From Reticulascus tulasneorum (lineage: Eukaryota > Ascomycota > Sordariomycetes > Glomerellales > Reticulascaceae): a stretch of 64,000 nucleotides of DNA. How positions within the stretch are numbered: the stretch's first letter is position 1; each line of letters opens with the position of its first letter. The stretch is from contig LSAX01000004.1 in the NCBI GenBank assembly GCA_001557505.1, forward strand, positions 1,178,001 to 1,242,000, given 5' to 3'. Made by a program: the position numbers and the translations under genes. Positions 46,036-58,600 of the stretch are shown one piece after another. Below the pieces are notes generated by a model, which was not told the DNA's origin, did not search any database, and saw only the letters and a program-made list of their open reading frames with translations.

Positions 46036-47737
46036 ATGGCGACTCTGTATGCTGGTCCCGGTCCGCTGCGGGCCAACCTATTGAGCTCGCTCAATGGACC
46101 ATGCTCGTCCTGTATATCCCGCCAGACGTACTTCCTAGCTCAGCGACGACATCCACGACCGTCCAATCCCTCGGCTCGACTCTACTCTCACCAGTCCCAG
46201 CAAAGACCGAACTTCTCGTCCCGATTACGAACTACCTTGAAGAACTCCAGAGTGCCCATCGCAGTCGGCGTAGGATTCTTGGGCTTGGTCCAGTTTTACA
46301 GGGTGTCCACACGCGACCAGGAGAAACATAAGGAACTCGATGATGTGCAAAGCCCAGATGGGAAGAAGCCGAAGAAACGGGCCAGAATAAGGCCAGAAGG
46401 ACCCTGGTAGGTTGATGCCACCCGCTGTCACTTCGCAACGCTTTACTTACGCTGGCGATAGGCAAGTTCGTGTTATGTCCACTCTCCCATTGAAGGCCAT
46501 ATCAAGAGTCTGGGGCAAGTTCAACGAGCTAGTCATCCCGTACTATCTTCGGGTTCCCGGTTTCAAGCTTTACTCCTTCATTTTTGGCGTCAAGTATGTT
46601 GCAGTCCTTCAAACCCACTGATTGGCTAGTCTGACCATTCTTAGTCTGGACGAGGTATCGGAGCCAGATTTGCATGTATACCCCAACCTTGCTGCTTTCT
46701 TCTATAGAACACTCAAACCAGGTGTTCGTCCGCTTGATGCCAACCCCAATTCGCTCCTATCTCCGGCAGACGGACGGGTCTTGCAGTTTGGACAAATCGA
46801 GGGGGGTGATATTGAACAGGTAAAGGGCATGACGTACAGCATTGATGCGCTGCTGGGAAAGAACACGCCGACGGCGAGCATCTCCAGTGAAATGTCTGGG
46901 ACCACAAGCGATGAAACACGAAATTCCGATAGAGAAGTATCCGGGGACGAAGAAGTTGTCAAGTCGGACGAAGAGTTCGCTCGCCTCAACGGCATCTCCT
47001 ACACGCTCCCAAATCTCTTGTCCGGAAGCTCAATGAGCAAGCGGAAAGGATCCATGAAAGACGAATCCACCACTTCGGCCCCGGGAGCCGTGTCAGAAGT
47101 CCGCGCTGAGCTTGCGCTCGGAGAGAAACCGTGGTATTCTCTCTTGTCGCCAGACAGCAAAACAACTCTCTACTATGCCGTCGTATACCTTGCGCCAGGA
47201 GATTATCACCGCTTCCACTCCCCCGCGAACTGGGTCGTCGAGAGACGTCGTCACTTCGCCGGTGAGCTGTACAGCGTGTCGCCTTATCTGCAACGGACGT
47301 TACCCGGACTCTTCACGCTCAATGAGCGCGTCGTCCTTCTTGGCCGCTGGCGATGGGGTTTCTTCAGCTACGTCCCTGTCGGCGCTACGAACGTCGGCTC
47401 CATCAAGATCAACTTCGATCGCGAGCTGCGTACCAACAGCCTAACAACCGACACGGCTGCAGATCGAGCGGCCGACGAAGCCGCGGCGAGAGGAGAGCCG
47501 TACATGGGGTTTGCAGAGGCTACATATGCCTCCGCAAGTACTGTTCTCGGCGGGCATGCTCTGCGCAGGGGAGATGAGATGGGCGGCTTCCAGCTTGGGA
47601 GCACCATTGTCCTCATTTTTGAAGCACCAGAGGGGAAAGAACCAACTGGCGAAAAGAAGACTGGCTGGCGATGGGCGGTAGAGAAGGGACAGAAGGTGAA
47701 GATGGGCCAGGCTCTGGGATACGTGGATGAGGAATAA
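46036..47737 (+). CDS. PSD1: Mitochondrial phosphatidylserine decarboxylase
   Basis: Three exons, 46036-46406, 46462-46593 and 46645-47737 (introns 55 and 51 nt), encode 531 residues. The N-terminus is Arg/Ser-rich without acidic residues for about 75 positions, as in a mitochondrial presequence, followed by an inner-membrane segment ([16 protein letters not shown]). The catalytic domain has [19 protein letters not shown] and the processing site LGST (485-488). Family members cut themselves before Ser487 and turn that Ser into the pyruvoyl cofactor, leaving an alpha chain of about 45 residues. The enzyme makes phosphatidylethanolamine from phosphatidylserine at the inner membrane. A Ser/Glu-rich insert (about 245-340) is variable in fungi. 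The ATG at 46036 is the first in frame. Confidence 0.94.
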
Positions 47738-48466
47738 ACTGCACGGCTCGGTTCTCCATGTCTTACTGTACTTACATCTGGCCGCATATATGCTGATAAC
47801 TACTCACATACACCCCGTTCATTAACGTCGTTTAACACTCGGCCTCCAACTATGAGAACCAACTGTAGGAGGATTCCCCAAACGGTAGTTAACCCGCAGG
47901 ACGCCGTTGGGAAGCTATCTGCCACGCCACCGGTGGCATCTGCACCTGCGCGGCATCTGAGCAGCACATGCAACGAGTTGCCGCGCATGAAGGAACCGAG
48001 ATCCTGTCAGTCGATCAATCCTTCGACCCCCAAACTATATAGCTCCATCAGCATTCGCCCATCCTTCCCACTCCTCTCCCACCCATCCCACGCCAGCGTG
48101 ACCGAGCTCGTCCAGGCCATATCCACTTCATTCACCTGGCACAATCACGAATTGGTGCCAAACGTCAGATTTCATAGATGGTCAGCTTCTAAAAAGCTCC
48201 GTCCCGTCATGGGATCCAGCGCCACCATGCTGCGAGATTCTCCTTTAGCCTATATCCCCCACTCGGCGAGCGCATCTCCTGCACCACACCGTCTGCACCT
48301 CAGCTCGTCGTAGCAGGGCGAGCTGCACTATGCTCTCTGCCCCGTGCTCGGAGCTGGATTCCTTGCCCCAGCTTTAGCGTGGCGAGAGCAGAGCTATAAC
48401 TGTCGCTCGTCCACCTCCTCCCACGACACCACTCCCGTGCGCCGCGAGCACCACGCCAGCCCCACA
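47738..48466. other. Intergenic, CVNH gene promoter
   Basis: 729 bp between two plus-strand genes. A TATATAG lies near 48037, about 430 bases before the lectin ATG. A plus-strand frame of 153 codons (47852-48313) has no domain and is Ser/Pro-rich; I treat it as chance. Confidence 0.45.
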
Positions 48467-49292
48467 ATGCGCACCCTCACCCTCCTCACAGCCCTGCTGG
48501 CTTACACCCTAGGCGTCGCAGCCCAGGGCTTCACGAGCAACTGCACGAAATGGACGCGGGGCTGGGACGGGGTATACAAGCACTTCATGGTGGCCGAGTG
48601 CCTGGACCAGGCGGGGGTGCCGCACGCTTCGTTCCTGGGGTTCGACGACTGCGTCGGCAACGCGGAGGGGAGTCTGGTCGCGAAGAGGGCGTGAGTTGTC
48701 TTCCTTACTTTGGATTCTGGTGGAGAAGAGATGAGAGAGACGGTGCCGGGGTGAAGAGAGGGGGACTCTACGGAGCAAGGGACTGATTGTTTGAACAGCG
48801 GCGGCGCGCTCTGGTCTTGCGGCTCATGCGCCAAGGTCGAGACGAATCTGAGCTGTACCTGCTCGCGAACGTCGGGGCAGCCTCTGCCTACGACGCTTGA
48901 TCTAAGTACATCCTCATCCCATGCACATTCCCACAGCCTCAATAATCCACGCTCTCCCTGCCCAAATACACTCTCCTGCCCAAATACACTCTCCTGCCCA
49001 AATACACTCTCCTGCCCAAATACACTCTCCTGCCCAAATACACTCTCCTGCCCAAATACACTCTCCTGCCCAAATACACTCTCCTTCCCAAATACACTCT
49101 CCTTCCCATCTCACCTTAGATATTCCTCTGCTAACTCATTTCCCCAAAGACACAGTCGTCAAAAACGTAAACGGCATCCTCGGCTGCTTCGACTTCATGG
49201 GCAGGTATCCCGATCCCTCACGCAGCAGAAGCAATGCTGACAGTCCCACCACAGGCGTCGAGATTGCGTCCATGGATGCAGCCCCCGCATAG
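48467..49292 (+). CDS. Secreted CVNH (cyanovirin-N homology) lectin-like protein
   Basis: Three exons, 48467-48690, 48799-48905 and 49150-49292, with introns of 108 and 244 nt, encode 157 residues. Residues 1-19 are a signal peptide (LLTALLAYTLGVAAQ). The rest fits one CVNH domain: GFTSNCTKW at the start, DDCVGNAEGSLVAK, NLSCTCSRTSG, TTLDLN, then VVKNVNGILGC, with Cys positions as in the family. CVNH proteins are small sugar-binding folds in fungi and ferns; their role in the fungus is mostly unknown. Intron 2 is dominated by an 18-bp minisatellite (48961-49104). The C-terminus is uncertain: a 50-nt intron at 49205-49254 is possible and would change the tail after FMG. It converges with the P450 gene. 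Confidence 0.8.
48961..49104. repeat. 18-bp minisatellite, eight copies, inside CVNH intron 2
   Basis: Eight head-to-tail copies of CCCAAATACACTCTCCTG (the last two end CTT) occupy most of intron 2. The unit length is a multiple of three, and no stop interrupts the frame entering from exon 2, so unspliced RNA would encode a six-residue CPNTLS repeat. Confidence 0.95.
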
Positions 49293-49779
49293 CCGGTCGA
49301 GCGGCCGAACATGATGAACTGACGGGGCCGAGCTGAGCAAACGCATTGTCGAGCAAAAGCTCTGGTTGAATTTGTATGGGAGTTTGGAGCCTCATCATCA
49401 CATATCGCAAGGAATCATGGATCACCCGAATAGTACTGCAACTCTTTAAGACCAATCAATGGATGGTTCTCCAAGACAAGCTACCGCTGTCTACAAGAAA
49501 CCTCGAAGGGTTCCCCTCTGGTCCGTTTTCCCATGCATCCCATATGTTCAAACCTAGCCCCTGCTATGCGCGCCTTTGAATTATATACAATGGTATTTTC
49601 CCCTAACTCGCCGTATTCCCCGTCAAAGACCCGGGAGCGCCAGGCCCCGACGCCCAGAGAAAAGTCTCAACCCTGAGAGTTTCTCCGATAATTTTTAATT
49701 ACCGTTTCATTTGTATGTATTTGTTCTTTTTTATTTTTGAGCTAAAATGAGCTACTGTTGGGGGGCATGGAGGCGGATA
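49293..49779. other. Intergenic between convergent genes
   Basis: 487 bp holding the 3' ends of the CVNH and P450 genes. A/T-rich sequence near 49690-49740 may hold polyadenylation signals. No gene is supported. Confidence 0.5.
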
Positions 49780-51547
49780 TCACGCCTCGACCGCCCGTCG
49801 CCGGAACAGAATCTCCACGTTCGGGTTGGGCGACTTGCTCATGACCATGATCATCGGCTTGGGTCGCGCCTCTCCCTCCTTTAGCTTGAAATCGTAGTTG
49901 ATGAGGAAGTAGGCCAGGATCATCTTGATCTCGTTGCCGGCGAAGAAGCGCCCGGGGCAGGCGTGCTTGCCCGCACCGAAGTTCATGTTCGTGTCGCCGA
50001 TGGTGGTGAATTGCCACCGATTGGCATCCTCGTCGGACTTCTGCCGAAGCTTGTAGAAGCGGAGGGCATCGAAGGTCTCGGGCGAATCGTAGAAGCGCTC
50101 GTCGTGGGCGATGCCGACTTGGGGGGCGAGGAGTTTCGTCCCGGATGGGAGATGGGTGCCGTCGGAGAGGTCGATTGGTTTGACTACTTTGCGGATGAAG
50201 GATGCTGGGCAATCGTTAGTAAAGGTCTGGCTGTGGAGGCAGAAATTTTCGCCTTACTGATATTGCCAGATAACCTTTGGCATTCCTTCATGAAGCTGTC
50301 CATTTTCTTGAGCTTGGCCATGGCCTCCTTTTTGGCCCACCCTTGCTCCACTTCTAGAACCTGATATGCCTCTTCCCGCAGCATCTCCTGCACCTCCGGA
50401 TATGCAGCGAGGTCATACAGACAGTCCGTGACCATGTTGTTCGTCGTGTGAATCGATGCGGCGGCCAGAATCAGTTGCAGTTGCGCCTGGGCTTCGTAGT
50501 CCCTCTTTTCCTCCTCCGGCAGTGCCTCCACCAACCATTGAATCAGGTCATCCGGCGGCGTCTCGTAGCTGGGCATTTCCAAGTCACGTAACCTCTCTTT
50601 GATGACTGGCCTGAGAATGTCGGTGGCCATCTTCATGTCCAGGCGGATCTGCCTAAGTTCCGGAACGAAGTACTGTCCTATCGGCCGGAGCCATTGTGGG
50701 AAGAGCTGGAGCTTGACGACGGCAACGAACACGTGTATGGCAAAGTTGATGCTGGTATCCATCCATTGCTCCTGGCGATTTACCTCGGGTCCGACAAACG
50801 CTCGCCCGCCCATTCTGGCAATAGCTCTTAGCGCAAATGGTTGAAACTTGACGGGTGTCCAATCTGCGACTGTCAGTTTTATCGTTGCTCGCAAGACTAG
50901 TGAGATACCAACCCTTGCAATCGGGAAACTCTGTTGCCACGACATGTTCCAATTCGCTCTTCAGCTCGGGTATAAGTCGCGCAAGATTCTGAGTTAACCT
51001 GCATCTGACCAAAGTCGCCAGTAGATCGCCGTTGTGACCGGCGCAGAATTTGGTGTATTTGCTTTGAAGCGCCTGAATAACGTTCAATTAGTGCTCCTCC
51101 GCGCTCACGGCCACAGGTGAACCAACCTCGCTAACAGCCTCGGTGGAACTGAGCACATCCTCCGGCAGTCCTTTCAGCTCGCCCAGCAGATTTGACGGAA
51201 TCAGCACTTGGATGCCTTCGGTTGCCTTGATCTGATATACTCGGTCCTTGAACTAAGCGCACAGTAGTTAGTAACCAAAGTTCGGGCAGTGTCTTGGAAT
51301 GTCGAGAACGGAGCAGTAGCGTTCCAGGGCATCGAACCTTGGCATAGCTGTCCAATATCAGGTTCTCGGCGTCAAACATCCACTTTGTCTTCGGTGCCTT
51401 GTAAAAGGGAACGTCCACCTGCTTCTGCTTCTTCGACTGCAACAGCCAAGCCACTAACAAGACGGCTGCGATGGCGACGTAGTAGCTGAGGTGCTTGCTG
51501 CCCGGTACAACCTGCGGCAGATGAAGCTCCAGAACTGACGACGACAT
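49780..51547 (-). CDS. Cytochrome P450 monooxygenase (fungal, ER-anchored)
   Basis: Five exons on the minus strand: 51547-51338, 51252-51127, 51072-50913, 50863-50258 and 50204-49780, introns 85, 54, 49 and 53 nt; 508 residues. An N-terminal anchor (YYVAIAAVLLVAWLL) places it in the ER membrane. The helix-K motif ECQR has Glu359 and Arg362; the heme loop FGAGKHACPGRF has the iron ligand Cys450. In helix I the usual acidic-Thr pair reads AAASIHTTNN, with His304-Thr305-Thr306, a variation found in the fungal CYP68-like group that includes gibberellin and meroterpenoid oxidases. The membership is inferred from this motif only. The substrate is unknown and no backbone enzyme lies nearby. The first intron donor (GTTCGA) is weak, so that junction is the least certain. 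The gene is convergent with the CVNH lectin. Confidence 0.88.
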
Positions 51548-52095
51548 GCTGAACAAGGAGCCCTTCTGCTGGTGACTCAAGTGTGGTGGTAGAGGCGCCA
51601 CGCAGTGGTCGAAGGATGAGGGGTGGGAGGCGATCAAGCTACCAGTCCGACTTTCTTTCGACATCGGGCCGCATTCGTGGGTTCGGCGCAAACAATGAAA
51701 ATGCTACTGTTCCCACCCAAATAAAAAAGATGCCAGTCCAACGGGATCCAAGATTGTTGGTGGGGAGGTCGGAATTTAGAAGGATGAGCGTCCCAGGGAG
51801 TGACGGGCAGGACAACTCAGGTATGCCTCCAACACATCTGCCATGAGTAGACCAATCCCCAAAAGCTGAAGAAAGTTCTATCGGGGGGTGACAGTTAACC
51901 AGTATCGATGTCTCCGGCGGATTCGCTCGTATATATCCAATCGCCCGTTCTGCGTCTAGGTCGCCCGGTATAAGAAAAAAGATCCCGACTCTTAAATCCC
52001 AAAGACAAGAAACCGAAACAAGAAGAACCAAAGGGGCAGAAAGATCTGGGGGGAAAGGAACCTGATAAGGGAAAGAATAGGAAACGAAATAATGT

Positions 52096-52170
52096 GAAAG
52101 TAGGAAAGGAAGAGAGGAATGGAGAGGAGAAAGAGAGAAAGAGAGAAAGAGAGAAAGAGACAGAGATGGA
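52096..52170. repeat. Purine (GA) tract
   Basis: A run of AGAGAAAG-type units with few pyrimidines on the plus strand, upstream of the P450 gene, so pyrimidine-rich in the P450 sense. Confidence 0.7.
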
Positions 52171-52314
52171 CAAGGAAAAGGTTGGAAACACAGACACCGG
52201 ACGCAGACGCAGCAGTGGTTACCAAGAAGGAAAAGAGACAAAGGGCTAGAAGGGTCCCAATGCAAGAATGCAGGTACACAAAAAAGCTTATGTCAAGCTT
52301 CCCGCGCTCTTCCC

Positions 52315-52327
52315 GGGGGGGGGGGGG
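52315..52327. repeat. Poly-G run (13 bases)
   Basis: Homopolymer in non-coding sequence between P450 and the reductase-like gene; length may be affected by sequencing error. Confidence 0.8.
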
Positions 52328-55300
52328 CCAGAGATCTGGCCGTCAACTAAAACCCATGGAACACGGGCTCCTGGATCAACGAGAGCCACCTTGGAAATAA
52401 GGTGTGATAAAAATGAAAGAGTACAGTACCCTCCCTGCATTGCCTTGCACAAAGTGGCCCATTCTGGCACCGCAGTCTTGCGACCTCCCCGGCTCGAGCT
52501 CCGGCAGACCCAGTGATTTGCGTGCCAGGCTACAAAGTGCAAGGTGCGTCTTCTCTGCGTCTTCTCTTGTGTACCTATGCGACGCAACAACATAAAAAGG
52601 ATGTGCACGGCACTGGGGGGCAAAGACGAAAGTGAAATTCGACTGGTGTTTGGAATTCAAAGGAGAAAGGATCTGCTGCTCTGGGTGTCTCTGTCGGTTT
52701 CGTGGCCTCCATCCCCGGATCTGAAACGAAGCCCGTCCTAAGGAGTCGTCCGGGATGGGTCGCCTCCGGAAGTTTAGCCTTTGTTCCCCCCCGCCGCCAA
52801 TCCCATCCCCCCAGCACACACACACCCGTGACACCCCAGCCCGCGCATCCAACCCAGAAGATACCCGCCCTCCCAAAACAAAACGACGAGGTACCTTGCA
52901 CAGCGTTATGTTTGAGAGGTTTCGTTTAGGAGATAACTGCGTCGCGCACCAATAGGGGGGTGGAGGTTGAGCTGGTGAGGCAGATTGGAGGGAGATGGCA
53001 ATCTTTACAGTCCACAACGAGTACGTACATACCATACATACTACGTAGTACACAGCACTGGGGGGCTTTGAGGAGGAGGTATGAGATGACAGAAGGAGTC
53101 CTCCTTGAGCTGGAAGAGCAGCCCCCCACCGGGGAGAATGCCGACCGACGTCGAATAACGGAGCCCCGAGTTGGAGTCGGAACAGCAAAGAGCGAGGACC
53201 CAACCCAACCAACAGTGGGCGAGCCAGCGCACCGGAATTGTGCACAAGGGGGGGAAAGCAAATGCACAAAAAGGCTTGTAACGTCTCTGGCTAGGTACTT
53301 GGGTTTTGATACCTCGCCGAGACATTGATTGTTCGGTCCTTGTCATCCAACTTTTTTAGTCTCCGATTGACATCGACACACCACACAATGAAAGCTGGTT
53401 GTGGCAAGCGATTAGAGAGTAATTAGAGCAAAGCGGCTTGTGCAATCCACATCGCCTCCAAGGCCTCTTCCCCACACGTCTATCTTCATCCCATCTTCAC
53501 AGGTTATGTAGTACGTACGTGGGCCGGTCGCAAAGCTAGTCACCTTCTCGAAGCTCGGCTTGCCATCCTTCCCCCCTCCTCTTAGAGTGTTTCTCCTGTC
53601 AGCCCGGATCTGTCTCGTCGTCGAGTGGGTATCCCCGTTGCAACGTGCTTTTCTGCATCGATCTCAGAGATTTCCCTCTTTTGGTCCTTTCTTTTGGCGA
53701 GGTATCCGACATGACATTATCGATTTGGCAACAACAGAGAGGAAAAAACCCCCCCCCAAAAAAGGCCAAGCTTTTCATACATGCTTCAAAGCGTTTCTCC
53801 ATACCACAGGATGCCCATCTATATCTTATGTCCATCAATACAACCTGGCGTGATTCTGCAGCCTCTTGTTTCCAAACTTGCCAGCCCTCCCCTGCTCACC
53901 GCACTCCTTTCCCTCAATTCGTCCAAGCTGGTTGAACCAGCATCCCCTCGATTTAAATCATCCTCTCCTTATACCCAGTCTGCTCTTATCTCTGTACCTA
54001 CTCTACAAAAAGAAGATGAATACCCAGGCCAGCGCTCGCTCGCTCGCATTGGATGTGTGCGATGGGGTACAAGCTTCAAACTGCCCCCATATTCCCCGCG
54101 CACGCACTTCCTTGCCGTTCCTGATGTGTGTCTGAACATCAAAAAACCCAGAAACGCATGAAGGCAGACACCTCTGCCGGTTTCCAAGGAACAGTGCAGA
54201 GAAGACGAGCCAAGTCTTCTCGAACGGAAAGATTAGCCGCGGCTCCATGCCTAGCTTCCACTTACCCTGTTCGCCCCAATGTTCCCAGACCCAACAGTCT
54301 CCTTCCATCGGTGTGTTTTTTTGGAATCCGAATACTGACTGACTGACTGTTCGGGCTCTGCGATCCCTGCACCCTCCCTGTCCGCAACCTGGCCGTTCCG
54401 CTACCCCATCAATGCAAAACGGGAGCGCGCAACGGTGATTTGTGCCCGAGCAAAGAACCGAGGCCATCTTTCATGCCGCGTAGACACATGGCCGGACCCC
54501 CGCCGTGTAGGCGTCCGAGAGGTGCCCCAACTTCGCCGTTTCATTGGCTCCGTTCTGTAGATCTGACCTGTCACACCCGGCATTCGTCGTGGAAGCATAG
54601 CAACACGTTAGCCATAACTGTCAGTCTTTCGACTTCATTGGGTCACTGGCTCTGGGTTTTTCAATTTACTAGCCAGCCATCCCCGGATTCCGCCTCCACA
54701 TTTGAGCTTGGCTGTCTGGTTGTCCTCTTTGGAAATGGGGGGTGATATGCTACAAACGATGATCTGTAACATGGTTCGGATCGCGTGATTTTGATATTTC
54801 GGCGGGTAACGTGCTTCAACACGTCACGCTACCGATGCCTATATGTTTTAGCTCTAGTTGATTCTGGCCTCAAGCACGAAATCCCGAGCTATTTCTGGTA
54901 CGGCCCTCCCTCTATTGGGCGCATTGGTTGTTTCTCCTCATCTGAAGTTGCGCGTTTGCCCCACGTTTCAATCTTCTAGCCCAAGATCCTGCAGGCATCT
55001 GCTGCAACCTCCATCTCGCCATTACAAACCCCAACTGTACATCTCATCCACCGACGCGCTTCGCCATTCGGTACAAACCCCATGCACAGTCACCCCGCTG
55101 ATAAGATATCGGGCTTGAGCATCTCGCTATCTGGGAACAGGTCGCGAAGGTCTGAGTGATTCGGAGTTTTGCCTGTGGCGGAATGACTGCCTGCCGGACT
55201 CTGATATTGGAATGGCGAACCCACGATTTGGGAGTTAGCATTGAAATGGTGTACCAATGATGAGGTTGACAGTCCCCACACTTACAGCCCGACGCACCTT

Positions 55301-55606
55301 GGATGGTGTGCTCAAAGCTAGGCTGTATCTCGCCGAGCCATATGATCCTAGTGTGTTGGCGATGCATGGCATGCTAGACAGTTCTCACTTTGAATGGCCG
55401 AGCTCACCACTCTCATGACATTCATTTCCAACATGCCTGTACTTGATAGGCGCGCTGAGTTCAATGTATGAGAAAGAGTACTCAGCCAACATGTCCGCTA
55501 ACTCCGTCTTGTCTTCTATTGCTCCACTAGAAGTGCTTTCCAATGCTAATGGGTATGACAATCCTCATCTCGCCAGCACTCAGTTGCACTCTTGCAATCT
55601 TGTACC

Positions 55607-55646
55607 CTAGCACTCTAGCACTCTAGCACTCTAGCACTCTAGCACC
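55607..55646. repeat. 8-bp tandem repeat, five copies
   Basis: Five copies of CTAGCACT; the last ends CC. It lies in non-coding DNA with no nearby gene. Confidence 0.9.
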
Positions 55647-58600
55647 GATGCCGCTATGAGACTAGGATGAGGGACTGAAGGAACGACCGGGCAACTCAGC
55701 CCACAGTAATAGCTCTTCGGATAGCATAGCGCGATGACAGCAGTTATGTTCCTCTTCTCGGAGCTCTGGAATAAAGCACACTCATGCTCTTGGACTGTGC
55801 TGTCGTTAGCATCAAGGCCGCTAGACTAAGATGATGAAATGGGATGCAAGGCTGAAGCTGGGCAAGACTCGAAACGGAACCGAACAGTTTCTAGAGACAA
55901 GCGTCGGGTACAATTGTAACATTCGTCTTTGTTGGAAGGACAACAATGATTTCTGTGCTTGACATATGCTCCACTCCAGAAAAGGAACGCTGGCTCCTTA
56001 CCCACTGGCAACCCGTACAAGATATTCAGCATTTCCAAGGATAGCTGGACAACTACTACCCGCAGTCGACGAGGGAAAGTCGCAAGACTTTAGCAGTGCT
56101 TATCAAGCCAAGGGGAGGGAATTGAGCGCCACCAAGACCCTCAATCTGATCATCCAAGGCAGAACGGCCGCTCACAGATCTGGAGGAAGCTCATAACTTG
56201 GGACCGCAGCCTCGAGGATAGCGGATGCTATAACTGCCGAGAGGGAGACAACTTCTGACCCCGCCCGATATGGCTGTTCCCTCGCCTGCAGAGCCAGTCA
56301 GAACGAAAGCACCAGCACCGGCATTCCGGCCGAAAATGATAGTCCCCATGCTCGAGAATGGGTGCGTGGGAGCGGATCAATCGGCATAGACTGGAGATGC
56401 CATATCGTATGGCCGAGAAAAGCTTCGATTGAGACTGGATGGAAACACGCTGCAACTCTATCAGTGAGCTATTTAAACGGGCCCTGTGAAATGATGTAAG
56501 AGGTGTGCTCGAAGGTGTCCGCGGAGCACGCTGCAGGTGCCGTCAGCAAAGAGTTCTGCATATGTCAGTCCCTGTCCAAGCGAAGACTGCCTGCCAAGTC
56601 CATGGCCCCGTCATGAAATGCAAGAGGTGAATCTCCGGGCTTCAATTTAACAGGATGAAGCGAGTTGGAAGATCCACATGGCGGTGAGCTCAGCTTTGGG
56701 CACGGCGAGGCAGCAGGACGGCACGTAAAAGCACCAAAAACCCTCAGATCTCATGTCTTACGCCGGATTTTGCGCGCCAAGCACCAGAGACGGGCCGACG
56801 GACTGGAAAAGAAACACAGGAAAGGATGGCTGCAGCTTGGATTACCGACGACAACATCGCGTCGTCGCGTGGGTAGATGGGGGATTTTACAGAAAAACGC
56901 GAAGCACAAGGCTCATAAGTACTACAAAGTACCGAAGCAATAGATACGAACACGGACATCAAACATGGACAAGGACAAGGGCAAAAGGCGTTGGGAAAGC
57001 CTTTCGGTGGTAACCCTCCGGAAGCTCAAGCCGCCGTGGCGTCAGCGCCGCGTCCTTGTTTCCTCGAATCATTTTTCCCAGCAGAGGAAACAAAGTTATC
57101 AGATCGAACCCCTGTCTAGTTCCAGAGTGGGGCCCGAAGGAAAAAGGAGGTGAGGAAGGGCAGTGCCTAAAGTGACACCAAGCAATAGAACGTTGAGGTG
57201 AGTTTTCGCGGTGAGCCCAGTGTCCGGTTGAGGTGGTCACCCCCGAAGTCGGAGATTAGATGCGATTGATTTGATGAAAGATTGATTGATAAGATGACTT
57301 GGCTCGCTGATCTTGGCGGATCCTGACGTAACGGATCGATTGGATGACGCGAGCAAGGGTTTGGAATGGATGGGACGGGTCACTACAGGGGGTCGTGAGC
57401 CTTTTCGTTTCGTCGTTTCGGTAACCTCACCGCTGCATGGGTTGCCCGTGGCTGGCCTTGCTTTGTTGGCTCTCGCAATTACAATGTCGTTCCCTCGGGT
57501 ATCACTAGCGATCCCAAAGGACGAGAGAAACAAGCCTGCATTTGTGGTCTCTGTGGGGCTCTCCGGCATTTCTGGCCAGTGGTCGCAAGGACACATGACG
57601 AGATGGACATGCTGCAAGACGAACATCAATGGGAGCAAGGCATGAGAGGGGAGGCCACGGTGGGGAAAGGTCACCAGGTAGGGCGTTTGACAGGTGATGA
57701 CTTGAAAGGGCTGACAGCTGGACCTGGAGAAGGTCGGAAATGGTCGGCTCGGCAGGAAAGGCGGAGAGGCGAGATCCACTTGTTTCGTGGGTTACGAGAA
57801 TCTAGAGGGATGCATCTACCGAACAGCTGATTTACTACGACCGTACCTAGCTTTGTGCTTCGTAGCTTTGAGGTCAACGAAGTAGGGAAGTACAGCCGTA
57901 TAGGTAGGTCCGGGACGTTTGACCTCAAGTGGACAAAGGTAGTGGTGGAGGAGTGGGAGTGGCGAGCGGCCGGTCGTCTCCATGGGGGGCCCATGACAGC
58001 GGCCATGGATTAATGGTCTGACACAGGAGAAGTCCATTCCGGTCATGTTCGTAAAGATGGATATGGATCCCCGGGTTCAACAAGAACGAATGCCACGAGA
58101 TTGCTTCATTTAGCTGAAAAGCTTGAAAATACGTAGCTGAACACGGATGGGCTTTGCTGGGAGGGGAAGAGAGGGAGGGGGGATGAGATGGTGACAGGAA
58201 TGAAGTGACATGTGCAATGGATGTGTAAGCGGTGCTTTTCTTCCATTCATCATCCCTCTACAAATTCTCGAAGCGCAGCAGGCTGGCTGGCAAGCTGGCA
58301 GGGCAGAGTGAGGGCCAGTCCAGAGTGAGAAGAGGGGCGTCAACGGGGGGTGTGTTGAGCATGAGCCTCACTGGTCTGGTCTGCCGGGCGAGGTCGCTAG
58401 AGCATGGGAATGGGCCACATATGCATCGTTCGAAAGAACGCAATTCCTGGGTAAAATGGTGAGTTGGTTGAGTGCATTTGAGCAAGCGAGCAAGCAAGCA
58501 CGCGGCAACATGGATAATTCAGGCATCGCAGAATGGAGTAAAGTGATCTCCAGTCCGGTAAAGTGCAGTGTTGTATTCCTGTCGACCCTCTGGAATGCGC

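Noticed and set aside
47852..48313. 153-codon frame on the plus strand before the CVNH gene
   Set aside because: No domain and unrelated to the downstream signal peptide; better seen as promoter.
48914..49114. Repeat-encoded frames on both strands over the minisatellite
   Set aside because: The 18-bp unit has few stops in any phase, so open frames are automatic; the CVNH splice model explains the region.
52376..53269. 297-codon frame on the minus strand
   Set aside because: No domain, no signal peptide, no sensible start context; it overlaps many other open frames, so composition explains it best.
57237..57779. 180-codon frame on the minus strand
   Set aside because: Opposite frames are also open; no domain.
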